Assembly (NCBI RefSeq): GCF_000981225.1
Contig: NZ_LAJC01000010.1
Coordinates: 38,487 to 102,486, forward strand
Length of the DNA stretch: 64,000 bases
From: Allosalinactinospora lopnorensis
Lineage (GTDB): Bacteria > Actinomycetota > Actinomycetes > Streptosporangiales > Streptosporangiaceae
Direction: 5' to 3'
Under the pieces are notes generated by a model, which was not told the origin of the DNA, did no database searches, and worked only from the letters and a program-made list of their open reading frames with translations. The translations under genes were made by a program, and so were the position numbers. Below, one piece after another: positions 56,256 to 64,000 of this stretch; the stretch's first letter is position 1; each line of letters starts with the position of its first letter.

Positions 56256-57893
56256 ATGACCACCACAGCACTTCCCGCCGATCCCGAACCGGCTCCCCGG
56301 CCCCAGGTCTCTGCCCGTCCGCGGCTGGTGCCGCCGATGCCCAGGCCTGCCTGGGTCGGGTGGCTTGGCGCCGTGCTGCTCGCGCTGTTCGCCGGTGCGC
56401 TCCGGTTCATCCGGATCGGCGAGCCGGGGCAGATCTACTTCGATGAGACCTACTACGCAAAGGACGCCTACTCGCTGTGGCGCCACGGGTATGAGCGCGA
56501 GACCGTAGAGAACGCCGACGATCTGCTCGCGCAGGGGGTCCAGGACATCTGGACCGACCAGGCCGCTTTCGTCGTGCATCCGCCCTTCGGCAAATGGATG
56601 ATCGCCGCGGGTGACTGGCTGTGGGGGCTGATGCCGTTCGGGACGCCGATGTCCCCGGAAGGCTGGCGCGTGGCCGCGGCGCTGGTCGGCGCACTATCAG
56701 TCCTGGTCATGGTGCGTCTGGCGCTGCGCATGACGCGCTCGTGGCTGCTCGGCTGCACCGCGGGCCTGATCATGGCGCTCGACGGCCTGCACTTCACCAT
56801 GAGCCGGATCGCCATGGTGGACGTCTTCGTGACCTTCTGGATCCTCGCCGGCTTCGCCTTCCTGGTGATCGACCGCGACAGGAGCAGGGAACGGCTGGCG
56901 AACCTGATCGAGACCCGGCCGGTCGGTTCCGTGATCGGCTGGCTGGGGATGCGCTGGTGGCGGGTCGCCGCGGGAGTGTGCCTGGGACTGGCGTGCGGCA
57001 CCAAGTGGTCGGCCGTGTTCTTCCTGGCCGCGTTCGGTCTGCTCACGGTGGCCTGGGACTATGGCGCCCGGCGCGGTGTCGGACAGCGGTCCGTGGTGCG
57101 GCGCTGGCTCGGCTTCGACGCGGCACCCGCTTTCTTCCAGACGGTGGGGGTCGCCGCTGTCACCTATGTGGCGACGTGGAGCGGTTGGCTGTTCAGCTCG
57201 GGCGGATTCGACCGGCAGTGGAGCGCGCAGAACACCGGCGGCCTGCTGGCCGGGCTCCCCGGATGGATCCAGGAGCCGCTGAACGCGCTGTGGAGCCTGT
57301 TCCATTACCACGCGCAGATGCTGCGGTTCCACAACGAGCTCGACGCGCCGCACGACTACGCGTCGAGCCCGTGGGAATGGTTCATCATGCGCACGCCCGT
57401 GGCGTTCTACTACGACGGCGACGGGACCACCTGCGGCGCCACGAACTGCTCCAGCACGATCCTGAACGTCGGCACCCCCGCTGTCTGGTGGCTGGGCATC
57501 GTCGCCGTGCTGGTGATGCTCGCCTGGTGGGTGACCTACCGCGACTGGCGCGCGGGCGCGGTGCTGATAGGGGTGGCCGCCGGCTGGTTGCCGTGGTTCG
57601 GCTACCCGGACCGGACGATGTTCGTGTTCTACGCGCTGCCCGTGCTCCCGTTCGTGGTCCTGGCGATCGTGCTGTCCCTGGGACTGATCATGGGCGCAGG
57701 GGAGGACAGCCCGGGCTACTCGCCGTGGAGCCGGGTCGTCGGCGGCGTGGTCTTCGGAGTGGTGCTGCTGCTCATCATCGCGAACTTCGCCTACCTGTAC
57801 CCGGTGCTGAGCGCGGAGGTCATTCCCTACGACTCGTGGGCGGAGCGCATGTGGTTCGAGACCTGGATCTACGGCAGCGCCGGCCCCGAATGA
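56256..57893 (+). CDS. pmt: Protein O-mannosyltransferase (GT39)
   Basis: 545-residue polytopic enzyme transferring mannose from polyprenyl-phosphate mannose to Ser/Thr of exported proteins. YFDETYYAKDAYSLW carries the catalytic Asp-Glu of the first extracytoplasmic loop. HPPFGKWMIAAGDWL and SRIAMVDVFVTFWI are conserved, with about ten further hydrophobic segments and GTKWSAVFFL. In streptomycetes Pmt glycosylates lipoproteins and a phage receptor. ATG 56256, no obvious ribosome site. Confidence 0.94.
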   Translation: MTTTALPADPEPAPRPQVSARPRLVPPMPRPAWVGWLGAVLLALFAGALRFIRIGEPGQIYFDETYYAKDAYSLWRHGYERETVENADDLLAQGVQDIWTDQAAFVVHPPFGKWMIAAGDWLWGLMPFGTPMSPEGWRVAAALVGALSVLVMVRLALRMTRSWLLGCTAGLIMALDGLHFTMSRIAMVDVFVTFWILAGFAFLVIDRDRSRERLANLIETRPVGSVIGWLGMRWWRVAAGVCLGLACGTKWSAVFFLAAFGLLTVAWDYGARRGVGQRSVVRRWLGFDAAPAFFQTVGVAAVTYVATWSGWLFSSGGFDRQWSAQNTGGLLAGLPGWIQEPLNALWSLFHYHAQMLRFHNELDAPHDYASSPWEWFIMRTPVAFYYDGDGTTCGATNCSSTILNVGTPAVWWLGIVAVLVMLAWWVTYRDWRAGAVLIGVAAGWLPWFGYPDRTMFVFYALPVLPFVVLAIVLSLGLIMGAGEDSPGYSPWSRVVGGVVFGVVLLLIIANFAYLYPVLSAEVIPYDSWAERMWFETWIYGSAGPE

Positions 57894-58199
57894 ACGAGAC
57901 GCTCCTGCTCTGTCCATCGTTCCAGGACAGAGAAGGAAAGCCACCGCCGGAGCCCGTGGGGAGACGGCCGCATTCCCCGATCTGTTGACGCTGATTTTCC
58001 AAGGCGGAAGTCTCGGCAACTACGGTGGGCGGCTGGTAGTGTCATGAAGCGGTTGCGGTTGTAGTTTCCACGGATGCCCTAGGCGCCTCGCGGAACTTCA
58101 CGTGGGCGCTGGTCGGTTGGGTTTCTCCCCGAGCGGGCGCTCAGCAACCCGGGACCAGCAGGGTGCGGTCCCGCCAGTTAGTCCCCAAAGGGAGAGCAG
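57894..58199 (+). promoter_or_regulatory. 306-bp leader and promoter region of the cold-shock gene
   Basis: No gene visible. It contains a hairpin CGGGACC/GGTCCCG (58150-58156 with 58167-58173, 10-nt loop) and the ribosome site AAAGGGAG (58188-58195). A structured long leader is usual for csp genes, whose mRNA folding changes with temperature; no specific thermosensor is recognised. Confidence 0.4.
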
Positions 58200-58403
58200 A
58201 TGGCTCAGGGCACCGTGAAGTGGTTCAACTCTGAGAAGGGTTTCGGGTTTATCGCCGTCGAGGGCGGCGGCCCGGACGTGTTCGTGCACTACTCGGCGAT
58301 CGCGGGTACCGGCTTCCGGAACCTGGAAGAGGACCAGTCGGTCGAGTTCGAGATCACCCAGGGCCCGAAGGGGCCCCAGGCTTCCAATGTGCGCACGCTC
58401 TAG
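58200..58403 (+). CDS. Cold-shock protein
   Basis: 67-residue single CSD protein. [15 protein letters not shown] contains RNP-1 and [11 protein letters not shown]-2. An RNA chaperone binding single-stranded nucleic acid. It starts ATG 58200 with GGGAG at good spacing. Slightly acidic centre ([15 protein letters not shown]) as in streptomycete SC-type Csps. Followed by a strong terminator. Confidence 0.96.
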   Translation: MAQGTVKWFNSEKGFGFIAVEGGGPDVFVHYSAIAGTGFRNLEEDQSVEFEITQGPKGPQASNVRTL

Positions 58404-58430
58404 TAGCCGCATCGCCTGATTCGTTTCTCG

Positions 58431-58459
58431 GCCCTTCGCCTGTTTTCCGGGCGAAGGGC
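58431..58459. terminator. Terminator between csp and the cation channel
   Basis: Perfect 10-bp stem (58431-58440 with 58450-58459) and a 9-nt T-rich loop, between convergent genes. Confidence 0.8.
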
Positions 58460-58491
58460 TGCTCTGTGTCTCCGCGGCCTTTCCGGCGGCC

Positions 58492-59349
58492 TCAGTCGCC
58501 GGTCTCCCGTTCCGCACCGCGGTCCCGGTTCGTCCCGGCCTGGAGCTCGCGGACCTGCTCGGTGAGCCGTTCCACCTGCTCGGCCAGCCCTCCGAGCTGC
58601 GTCATCAGCTCGTTGTGCTGCTCCAGTTCCAGCTCCTGGTCCGCCGCCCAGCGCTGCGAGTTCACCTCCTGCTCCATCGAGGTGACGATGACCCCGATCA
58701 CCAGGTTGAGCGCGATGAACGCGGTGGCCACCATGTAGACCACGAAGAACACCCAGGCCATGGGCTGCTCTTCCATGACGGCATCGGCCACATCCGGCCA
58801 GTTCTCGGTGGTCATCACCATGAACAGTGTGTAGAGGGTGGTCCCGAGGTCGCCGAAGTACTCCGGCGCGATCTCCTGGAAGAGCTTCTCCCCGAGTACC
58901 GCGGCGGTGTAGATGATGATCAGCAGCAGGCTGATCACGGTGCCCATGCCCGGGACCGACCGGAACAGCGCCCCCACCACCTGGCGCATGTGCGGGATCA
59001 CACTGACCAGCCGAAGGATGCGCAGGGTCCGCAGCAGGCGCAGGACCGAGAACCCCTCCGAGGTGGGAACCAGGGCGATGACCACCACGATCAGGTCGAA
59101 CCAGTTCCAGGCGTCGCGGAAGAACGCCGGCCCGCGCGCGTAGATCTTGAGCACCAGCTCAACAACGAAAATGCTGACGAAGACACGCTCCGCGGTCTCG
59201 AAACGGCCCGCGAGAGCAGCGAACTCGTCCTCGTAGGTCTCCAGTCCCAGTGAGATCGCGTTGAGCACGATCACCGCGACGACCGTGTATTGGAACCAAC
59301 CGCTGTCGACGATCCGGCCAACGCGGACACGCAACGCGTCCTCCGGCAC
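58492..59349 (-). CDS. Bacterial voltage-gated cation channel (NaChBac/BacNav type)
   Basis: 285-residue six-helix channel subunit, tetrameric by family. S1 is about 21-35. S4 VLRLLRTLRILRLVSV has Arg at 104, 107, 110 and 113. The pore helix and filter are TLYTLFMVMTTENWPDV (filter Thr180-Thr181-Glu182-Asn183-Trp184-Pro185-Asp186), followed by S6 AFIALNLVIGVIV. A C-terminal coiled coil (about 230-272) is as in NaChBac. The filter differs from the sodium-selective TLESW consensus, with an extra acidic residue at the Asp186 position. GTG 59349 with GGGAGGG upstream. Confidence 0.9.
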   Translation of the reverse strand: MPEDALRVRVGRIVDSGWFQYTVVAVIVLNAISLGLETYEDEFAALAGRFETAERVFVSIFVVELVLKIYARGPAFFRDAWNWFDLIVVVIALVPTSEGFSVLRLLRTLRILRLVSVIPHMRQVVGALFRSVPGMGTVISLLLIIIYTAAVLGEKLFQEIAPEYFGDLGTTLYTLFMVMTTENWPDVADAVMEEQPMAWVFFVVYMVATAFIALNLVIGVIVTSMEQEVNSQRWAADQELELEQHNELMTQLGGLAEQVERLTEQVRELQAGTNRDRGAERETGD

Positions 59350-59516
59350 CGAACCCTCCCTCCGCACGGGGCCTCCCGCTCCTGGAATCTCGCCAACCCT
59401 AGGGCATGGCCGGTGGTGTCCATCCGCGCGGAGTCGCCACATCGGCGCGTCCGCCGGCCGCCCCGGGAATCCGCCTAGAATGCAAGGCCGAGGGGAGCAG
59501 AGGGGAGCGATCGGCG

Positions 59517-60287
59517 GTGGCGTCCGATCACACCGCGGCGGCCCGGGGGTGGTGGCGGCCGTACGCGGTGGGGCTGATGGCCGCAGGCACCATACTCGCC
59601 CTGGTCACCTGGCAGGTCGTCGCCCGGGGGCCGCTCACCGCGCTCGACTGGCCAACGCACGAGTACCTCGCCGCCCGGCAGCCGGAAGGCGCGGCGCACA
59701 CCCTGGCCGTGGGCGCGGCCAGACTGGGACAGCGGTGGCTGACCGCACCGATCCTGCTGCTCGTGGGAGTGTGGGGCGCTCTACGGCGGCGCGACCCGCG
59801 GCCGGTGCTGGCCGCGGTAACCGGTCTGGTGTCGCTGGCGGTCCTGGGCGGACTGCTCAAGGTGTACGTCGGCCGCACTCCCCCGCTTATGGGCATCGAC
59901 ATGGTGGACGCCGGCCTCGGCAACGTCGCCGACGGGCTGGGGTGGATCGTGACTCTCGGCGCCGTTCCCTTCGACGGGTTCGTCTCCTACCCCTCGGGGC
60001 ATACCGCCAACGCCGCGCTCACCTACCCGTTACTGGCCTTCCTACTGTTCGGCCCGAACGGGGTGCGCCCCAGTACGGTCGCGCTGCGCCGGACCCTGGC
60101 CGCCTCGCCCATCCCGGTGCTGATCGTCGGGGCCATGATGGCCCTGCTGGACTACCACTGGGTCACCGAGGCGCTGGGCGGGCTGGCCCTGGGCGCGGTG
60201 GTGGCGCTTCTCGGCCGCCTGGTCCTGGGGCCGGGCGGCACCGGAGCCGGCCCGGCGGCGCAGGCCGGCGGGCGGTGCGGACGGTGA
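59517..60287 (+). CDS. PAP2-family membrane phosphatase
   Basis: 256-residue polytopic lipid phosphatase. The three phosphatase motifs are visible: KVYVGRTPP (motif 1, Lys..Arg-Thr/Pro), YPSGHTANA (motif 2 with catalytic His) and LDYHWVTEALGG (motif 3 with His and acidic residue). Likely dephosphorylates phosphatidate or polyprenyl pyrophosphate outside the membrane. GTG 59517 with GGGGAG about 9 nt upstream. Followed after 83 bp by tatB. Confidence 0.88.
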   Translation: MASDHTAAARGWWRPYAVGLMAAGTILALVTWQVVARGPLTALDWPTHEYLAARQPEGAAHTLAVGAARLGQRWLTAPILLLVGVWGALRRRDPRPVLAAVTGLVSLAVLGGLLKVYVGRTPPLMGIDMVDAGLGNVADGLGWIVTLGAVPFDGFVSYPSGHTANAALTYPLLAFLLFGPNGVRPSTVALRRTLAASPIPVLIVGAMMALLDYHWVTEALGGLALGAVVALLGRLVLGPGGTGAGPAAQAGGRCGR

Positions 60288-60370
60288 TGATCTCGGCCGG
60301 TTGGGACGGTCCGCCGGCCGCAAGCCGGGTGAAAGCGGTTAACCTGCTACTAGAGCGGATGGAGGAGTGC

Positions 60371-60685
60371 ATGTTCAACATTGGTGCGGGCGAGTTCATC
60401 GTCCTCGGTGTCCTGGCGCTCCTTATCTTCGGCCCGGATCAGCTCCCGAAGGCGGCGAGCCAGATCGGACGGGTGCTGCGGCAGCTCAGGCAGATGGCCG
60501 ACAGCGCGAAGAACGACATCCGCGAGGGGTTGGGGCCGGAGTTCAAGGACTTCGACGTGCAGGATCTGCACCCCAAACGCTTCGTCCAGAAGCACTTCTG
60601 GGAGGACGAGGAGGAGAGCAGGCCGAAGCGCCGCGCTTCACTGCTGAACGGTAAGCGTCCTCCCTTCGACGACGAGGCGACCTGA
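60371..60685 (+). CDS. tatB: Sec-independent protein translocase TatB
   Basis: 104 residues. Short N-out membrane helix EFIVLGVLALLIFGPDQLP with the hinge Gly-Pro, then an amphipathic helix KAASQIGRVLRQLRQMADSA, then a charged tail containing GPEFKDFDVQDLHPKRFV as in actinobacterial TatB. Binds twin-arginine preproteins together with TatC, which is not in this window. ATG 60371 with GGAGGAG. Confidence 0.93.
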   Translation: MFNIGAGEFIVLGVLALLIFGPDQLPKAASQIGRVLRQLRQMADSAKNDIREGLGPEFKDFDVQDLHPKRFVQKHFWEDEEESRPKRRASLLNGKRPPFDDEAT

Positions 60686-60749
60686 CGGCGAAAACCTCCC
60701 CGGGACCGGCCGCGGCGGCACGGACCCGGCGCGGCCCCGCCGGTCCGGG

Positions 60750-61361
60750 TCAATCCAGCAGAAGCAGCACGAAGAAGCCCAGGCCGAGCAGGATGACCGA
60801 ACCGGTAATGATCACCAGGGATCCGAAGAGGAGCACGAGCACCTCGGCGACCACCGTCCCGGCCACGGCCGCCGCCGGCCACGGCCAGCGCGCGATCGGC
60901 TCCCACCCGTTGCGCTGCTCGCGGTACACGCTCGCCAGCAGGCCGAGGCCGATCAGCGCCCAGAAGAGCACGTGCCCCGAGATCCGCGTTACGGGGTCGA
61001 TGTAGTCGGCCGAGCCGCCGATGACCATGACGAACAGCACCGCGGACAGGACCAGCCGCCAGTGTCCGCGACCGGGGAGCGCGGGGATCGACTTGCTCCG
61101 GGCCCGGGTCGTCCTGCGGAAGCGTTCGGCGGCCACCTCCGGAGCGTCACCGGTGTTCCGGTCCTCCCCCGTGGGCCGTCTCAGGTGCCAGACGGTGTCG
61201 CCGAGCCCTCTCGCCCGGTCCCGCCACGCCTGGCGGACCTCCGGCGCTTCCGGGTAATGGTAGCCGCCCTGCTCCCCTGCACCCTCCGCAGGCTCGTCCC
61301 TGCTCGGCGGCTCCTGGTACCACCGGTCTTTCTCCTCGGGATGCTCCGGGGTTCCGGCCAC
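60750..61361 (-). CDS. Membrane protein of unknown function
   Basis: 203 residues. The first about 95 are hydrophilic (EEKDRWYQEPPSRDEP, Arg/Glu-rich). The C-terminal half has four hydrophobic segments: LVLSAVLFVMVIGGS, VLFWALIGLGLLASVY, AAAVAGTVVAEVLVLLFGSL and ITGSVILLGLGFFVLLLLD at the very end. No family recognised. GTG 61361 has GGAGG 10 nt upstream. A perfect 10-7-10 inverted repeat lies 83 bp upstream, so it is probably specifically regulated. Confidence 0.65.
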   Translation of the reverse strand: MAGTPEHPEEKDRWYQEPPSRDEPAEGAGEQGGYHYPEAPEVRQAWRDRARGLGDTVWHLRRPTGEDRNTGDAPEVAAERFRRTTRARSKSIPALPGRGHWRLVLSAVLFVMVIGGSADYIDPVTRISGHVLFWALIGLGLLASVYREQRNGWEPIARWPWPAAAVAGTVVAEVLVLLFGSLVIITGSVILLGLGFFVLLLLD

Positions 61362-61443
61362 GATCTCGACGCCTCCTCTCGATGCCGCGGACGGCGGTCC
61401 GGCCACCTCGCCGAGGCCGCTGCCCGTTCCCGGAGGATCACCG

Positions 61444-61470
61444 GCACAGTGAGCATTAATCTCACTGTGC
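61444..61470. promoter_or_regulatory. Large inverted repeat upstream of the membrane protein gene
   Basis: GCACAGTGAG (61444-61453), CATTAAT, CTCACTGTGC (61461-61470): perfect 10-bp arms with an AT-rich centre, consistent with a dimeric-regulator operator. The spacing (GTGA-n9-TCAC) does not fit the CRP consensus. Confidence 0.65.
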
Positions 61471-61508
61471 GTAATCAACAGGTAAATCTGGCGGGAAGGT
61501 GAGACCCG

Positions 61509-61538
61509 CCCGCGCTCGGATCGGAGGCCGAGCGCGGG
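61509..61538. terminator. Hairpin terminator of the small secreted peptide gene
   Basis: Perfect 11-bp stem (61509-61519 with 61528-61538, 8-nt loop), about 40 bp after the peptide's stop codon on the minus strand. Confidence 0.7.
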
Positions 61539-61578
61539 ACCCGCTTGGAGACTGGGCCAGGCGCGTCGAGCAGTCAGG

Positions 61579-61698
61579 TCAGCGTGCCCAACTCCAGCCA
61601 TAGGTCGCGACCGAGTGTTCCGCGGAAGCAGCGGGCGCACCTGTGCCCATCACCGCCGCGACGGAGATGGCCACTATCGCGCAGATCTTCTTGAGCAC
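61579..61698 (-). CDS. Small secreted peptide, 39-residue precursor
   Basis: GTG 61698, with AGGAAAGG upstream. A classical signal peptide (MLKKICAIVAISVAAVMGTG, then APAASA) is followed by only 13 residues, EHSVATYGWSWAR, if cleaved after ASA. A -10-like TATAGA (minus 61740-61735) and a downstream hairpin make it a self-contained transcription unit. It sits 620 bp from a divergent two-component system. A signalling or surface-active role is conceivable; nothing is recognised. Confidence 0.6.
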   Translation of the reverse strand: MLKKICAIVAISVAAVMGTGAPAASAEHSVATYGWSWAR

Positions 61699-62317
61699 AG
61701 CACACCTTTCCTCGGTAACGGAGTCCATCCCCGCTCTATAAGATGACCTACCCGTCACACGACACGCAAGCCCCAAAACGGAATTCCAATGGCGATCATT
61801 CACATATGTTCCGAAATAGAACAAAATTCAACTTCAGCGAAAAAATGGAATCTTCACACACACGCCTTCTGGGCGCCCAATCAACGACGGCGACGTGGCA
61901 CGACGCAGAACACGCGAGCGCGCCGAACAACATCGAGACCACGTCTTCCGCATAACGAAAAAGTCGGCGATTCACGGGAGGGGGCAGCGCTGCACCGCGA
62001 ACCGCGACACGGAACCATTATCCCTGATCACCGGGGACGGCGGTGGAATTCCGATCCCTCGGAAGGAGAATTATCCGCGACCTCGAAACTATCGGGCCGA
62101 CGATAGCGCGGTCGGGGTTCCGGGGCACGTTATCGTCGGCCCGCGGACGCCCCGCTTGCTTGCGTTTCCCACGGCCGCACCCGGTCGTTCCTGGTCGGTA
62201 CCGGTATGGTGGCCTCCGCAGGCGGTGGCGGCCAGCGCGGAAACGCGCCGCCGGCCGGTCACCGGGCGCCGGATGTCCGCGGCAGGTGGCCGTCGCCCCA
62301 AGACTGTGGAGTTGGCG
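61699..62317. other. 619-bp intergenic region with an AT-rich core
   Basis: About 61740-61960 is clearly AT-richer than the rest of the window (AATTCC, AAAATTCAA, AAAAAATGGAAT tracts) and holds no supportable ORF. It contains the promoter of the small peptide gene and presumably that of the two-component operon. GTTC-CGAAATA-GAAC (about 61808-61822) is a possible weak dyad. Confidence 0.5.
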
Positions 62318-63031
62318 ATGAAGGTGCTGCTCGTCGAGGACGACGTCCGGCTGGCCGACGCGCTGACCAGCGCACTGCGCGCCCACGGGTACGAGGTCTC
62401 GCACGTCACCACGGGCGCCGCTGCGCTCAACGCCGCCCCCGCCGACCTCGTCCTGCTGGATCTGGGGCTGCCCGACTACGACGGGGTGGATCTGTGCCGG
62501 AAGCTGCGCGAGCGCGACGATGTCGCGATCATCGCGGTGACGGCTCGCGGCACCGAACGCGACCGGGTCAGCGGGCTGCGCGTGGGCGCCGACGACTACG
62601 TGGTCAAGCCGTTCTCCTTCGCCGAACTGACCGCGCGGATGGAGGCGGTGCTGCGGCGGGTGCGCACCAGCCGCCCGCAGCCGGTGCGGATCGGTCCACT
62701 GCGCCTGGACATGGACGCCCACCAGGTGACGCGCGACGGGGCGCCCATTCCGCTCACCCGCAAGGAGTTCGATCTGCTCACCGCGCTGGCCAGGGATCCG
62801 GGGTCGGTGGTCCCGAAGCAGCGGCTGCTGATCGAAGTGTGGAACACCGATTGGCAGGGAACACACCGCACCCTTGAGGTGCACATCGGGACCCTGCGCG
62901 CCAAGCTCGGTGAGCCGGGGCTGGTCCAGACCGTCCGGGGCGTCGGTTACCGGCTCGCCGCTCCCGATCCGGGACACCCGGACACGGATTCCGAGCCGGA
63001 CGCCCCCTCCTCCCGCCGCGCCGAGGACTGA
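62318..63031 (+). CDS. OmpR/PhoB-family response regulator
   Basis: 237 residues. Receiver domain: acidic pair in VEDD (residues 7-9), phospho-acceptor Asp48 in LLDLGLPDYDG, Thr75 and Lys97 in VVKPFSF. The C-terminal winged helix contains PLTRKEFDLLTALARDPGSV, TLEVHIGTLRAKLG and TVRGVGYRL. ATG 62318 with GGAG 6-7 nt upstream. The kinase gene starts 4 bp after the stop. Confidence 0.95.
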   Translation: MKVLLVEDDVRLADALTSALRAHGYEVSHVTTGAAALNAAPADLVLLDLGLPDYDGVDLCRKLRERDDVAIIAVTARGTERDRVSGLRVGADDYVVKPFSFAELTARMEAVLRRVRTSRPQPVRIGPLRLDMDAHQVTRDGAPIPLTRKEFDLLTALARDPGSVVPKQRLLIEVWNTDWQGTHRTLEVHIGTLRAKLGEPGLVQTVRGVGYRLAAPDPGHPDTDSEPDAPSSRRAED

Positions 63032-63035
63032 ACCG

Positions 63036-64000
63036 ATGCGCCGTCGACTGGTGGTCGTCTACCTCTCCCTGCTCGTGGTCGCCTGCCTTGGCCTGGCACT
63101 TCCGCTGTGCGGGGCGATAGCGGCCGGCAACACGGCCGACATGGTCATGGACCGCTCGAACGACACCGTGCGCTTCGCCAGCATGGCCGGCCCCGCTCTG
63201 GAGAGCGGGGAGACCGAAGCCCTCCGCTCCGAACTCGACGCCTACGACTCCCTTTACCGGATCCGCGCTGCTGTCGTCGACCACAACGGTGACATCGTCG
63301 TCTCCTCGCGCTCCGGCTTCGAAGCGACCGCCCCTGAGACGGCGGGACTGATCCGCGCCGGCCTTGCGGGCAACCGCGGTGGCGTCGACGGAGTCCTCTG
63401 GCCCTGGGACGGCCGGCCCCTCGTCGTGGTCGAGCCCATTGCCCGCTCGGGGGAGGTCGTCGGGGCGGTCATCACCGTTTCGCCCACCGTCGCCCTCCGG
63501 AGGGCGACCGTCTGGCAGTGGGGCATCATCAGCGGCGGGGTGCTGGTGGTACTGGTGGCCGGTATCGCGGCCGCGGGGCCGCTCACGGGGTGGGTACTGC
63601 GCCCGGTCCGCGACCTCGACCAGGCCACCCGGTCCATCAGCGAGGGCGAGTTGACGACACGGGTCCGCGCCGAAAGCGGCCCGCCCGAGCTCCGCGATCT
63701 CGGCGAGTCCTTCAACCGGATGGCGGAGACGATCACCATGCTGCTGGAACGCCAGCGCGCTTTCGTCTCCTACGCCGGGCACCAGGTGCGCAACCCGCTG
63801 GCCGCTCTCCGGCTCAGGGTGGACGGACTCGCCGCGCACCTGCGCGGGTCCGGCACCGGCGACCACGCCCTGGCGCTGGACGAGGTCGACCGGCTCACCC
63901 GAATCTGCGACAGCCTGCTCTCGCTGGCCCGCACCGAGGCGGCTCCGCAGCCGGCGGGGGCCGTCGACGCCCGGGCGGTCGCCGAGCTGCGGGTCGCGGC
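63036..64000 (+). CDS. Sensor histidine kinase, 3'-truncated by window edge
   Basis: First 321 residues visible. Membrane helix VVVYLSLLVVACLGLALPL, an extracytoplasmic sensor of about 130 residues (GNTADMVMDRSND...), a second helix IISGGVLVVLVAGIAAAG, a HAMP domain (RPVRDLDQATRSISEGELTT) and a dimerisation helix with His249 in YAGHQVRNPLAAL, a variant of the common SHQLRTPL box. The catalytic ATPase domain is outside the window. Partner of the preceding response regulator. Confidence 0.92.
   Translation, partial: MRRRLVVVYLSLLVVACLGLALPLCGAIAAGNTADMVMDRSNDTVRFASMAGPALESGETEALRSELDAYDSLYRIRAAVVDHNGDIVVSSRSGFEATAPETAGLIRAGLAGNRGGVDGVLWPWDGRPLVVVEPIARSGEVVGAVITVSPTVALRRATVWQWGIISGGVLVVLVAGIAAAGPLTGWVLRPVRDLDQATRSISEGELTTRVRAESGPPELRDLGESFNRMAETITMLLERQRAFVSYAGHQVRNPLAALRLRVDGLAAHLRGSGTGDHALALDEVDRLTRICDSLLSLARTEAAPQPAGAVDARAVAELRVA

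Noticed and set aside
61444..61470. CRP-binding site
   Set aside because: The GTGA and TCAC half-sites are separated by 9 bp, whereas CRP sites need 6.

Overview
The window reads as chromosomal core sequence of a high-GC, filamentous-type actinomycete. Nocardiopsaceae or a close Streptosporangiales relative is the best guess. The evidence is the very GC-rich third codon positions, frequent GTG and TTG starts, and actinobacterial gene orders: mfd/mazG/eno/ftsB-like/DUF501/ppx, then tRNA-Gln/glmU/prs/rplY/pth, and metG/tatD/rpfB/rsmA/ispE/ABC-F, followed by rsmI/pmt. The family assignment is inference; no rRNA is present to settle it.

Layout. 1-9 kb: a truncated thiolase, a DUF4287 protein, a Bax-inhibitor-1 membrane protein, a proline-to-glutamate catabolic operon (P5C dehydrogenase then proline dehydrogenase) divergent from a PucR-type regulator, an odd tRNA-like gene, and ndh with two Rex-like operators. 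9-20 kb: ppx, DUF501, an FtsB-like protein, eno, a TSUP exporter, mazG, an APS kinase with a decayed ATP-sulfurylase-like domain, and mfd. 20-27 kb: a small polysaccharide module (phosphotransferase-like protein, PssD-like protein, PssE-GT2 fusion) next to cysN-cysD-cysQ, which activate sulfate and recycle PAP. 27-32 kb: pth, rplY, prs, glmU and tRNA-Gln(UUG). 32-42 kb: an accessory stretch between tRNA-Gln and ispE, holding a desaturase with TetR, an autoregulated MarR, a lipoprotein SGNH hydrolase, an SRPBCC protein, an ABC-F ATPase, an erm gene with a candidate stalling leader peptide, and a two-subunit transketolase behind a MerR-type promoter. 42-58 kb: ispE, a receptor Ser/Thr kinase, rsmA, rpfB, an alpha-methylacyl-CoA racemase-like enzyme, tatD, metG, a fused secDF, a HicAB-type toxin-antitoxin pair with tandem operators, rsmI and pmt. 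58-64 kb: a cold-shock protein, a bacterial voltage-gated cation channel, a PAP2 phosphatase, tatB, a membrane protein of unknown role, a 39-residue secreted peptide, and an OmpR-type two-component system cut by the window end.

Six housekeeping genes (proline dehydrogenase, P5C dehydrogenase, mazG, mfd twice, transketolase C subunit, secDF) are each broken by loss of one G or C, almost always inside a short G/C run. All read through perfectly when one base is restored. This looks like a systematic base-calling or assembly fault rather than gene decay, so they are annotated here as single genes with a frameshift.

Regulation is unusually legible. Inverted repeats that match or resemble known operator types sit upstream of ndh (Rex), the TSUP exporter, the desaturase, marR, the transketolase (19-bp-spacer MerR promoter, probably leaderless), hicAB, the polysaccharide genes and the membrane protein at 60.8-61.4 kb. 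Many operons end in perfect GC hairpins.
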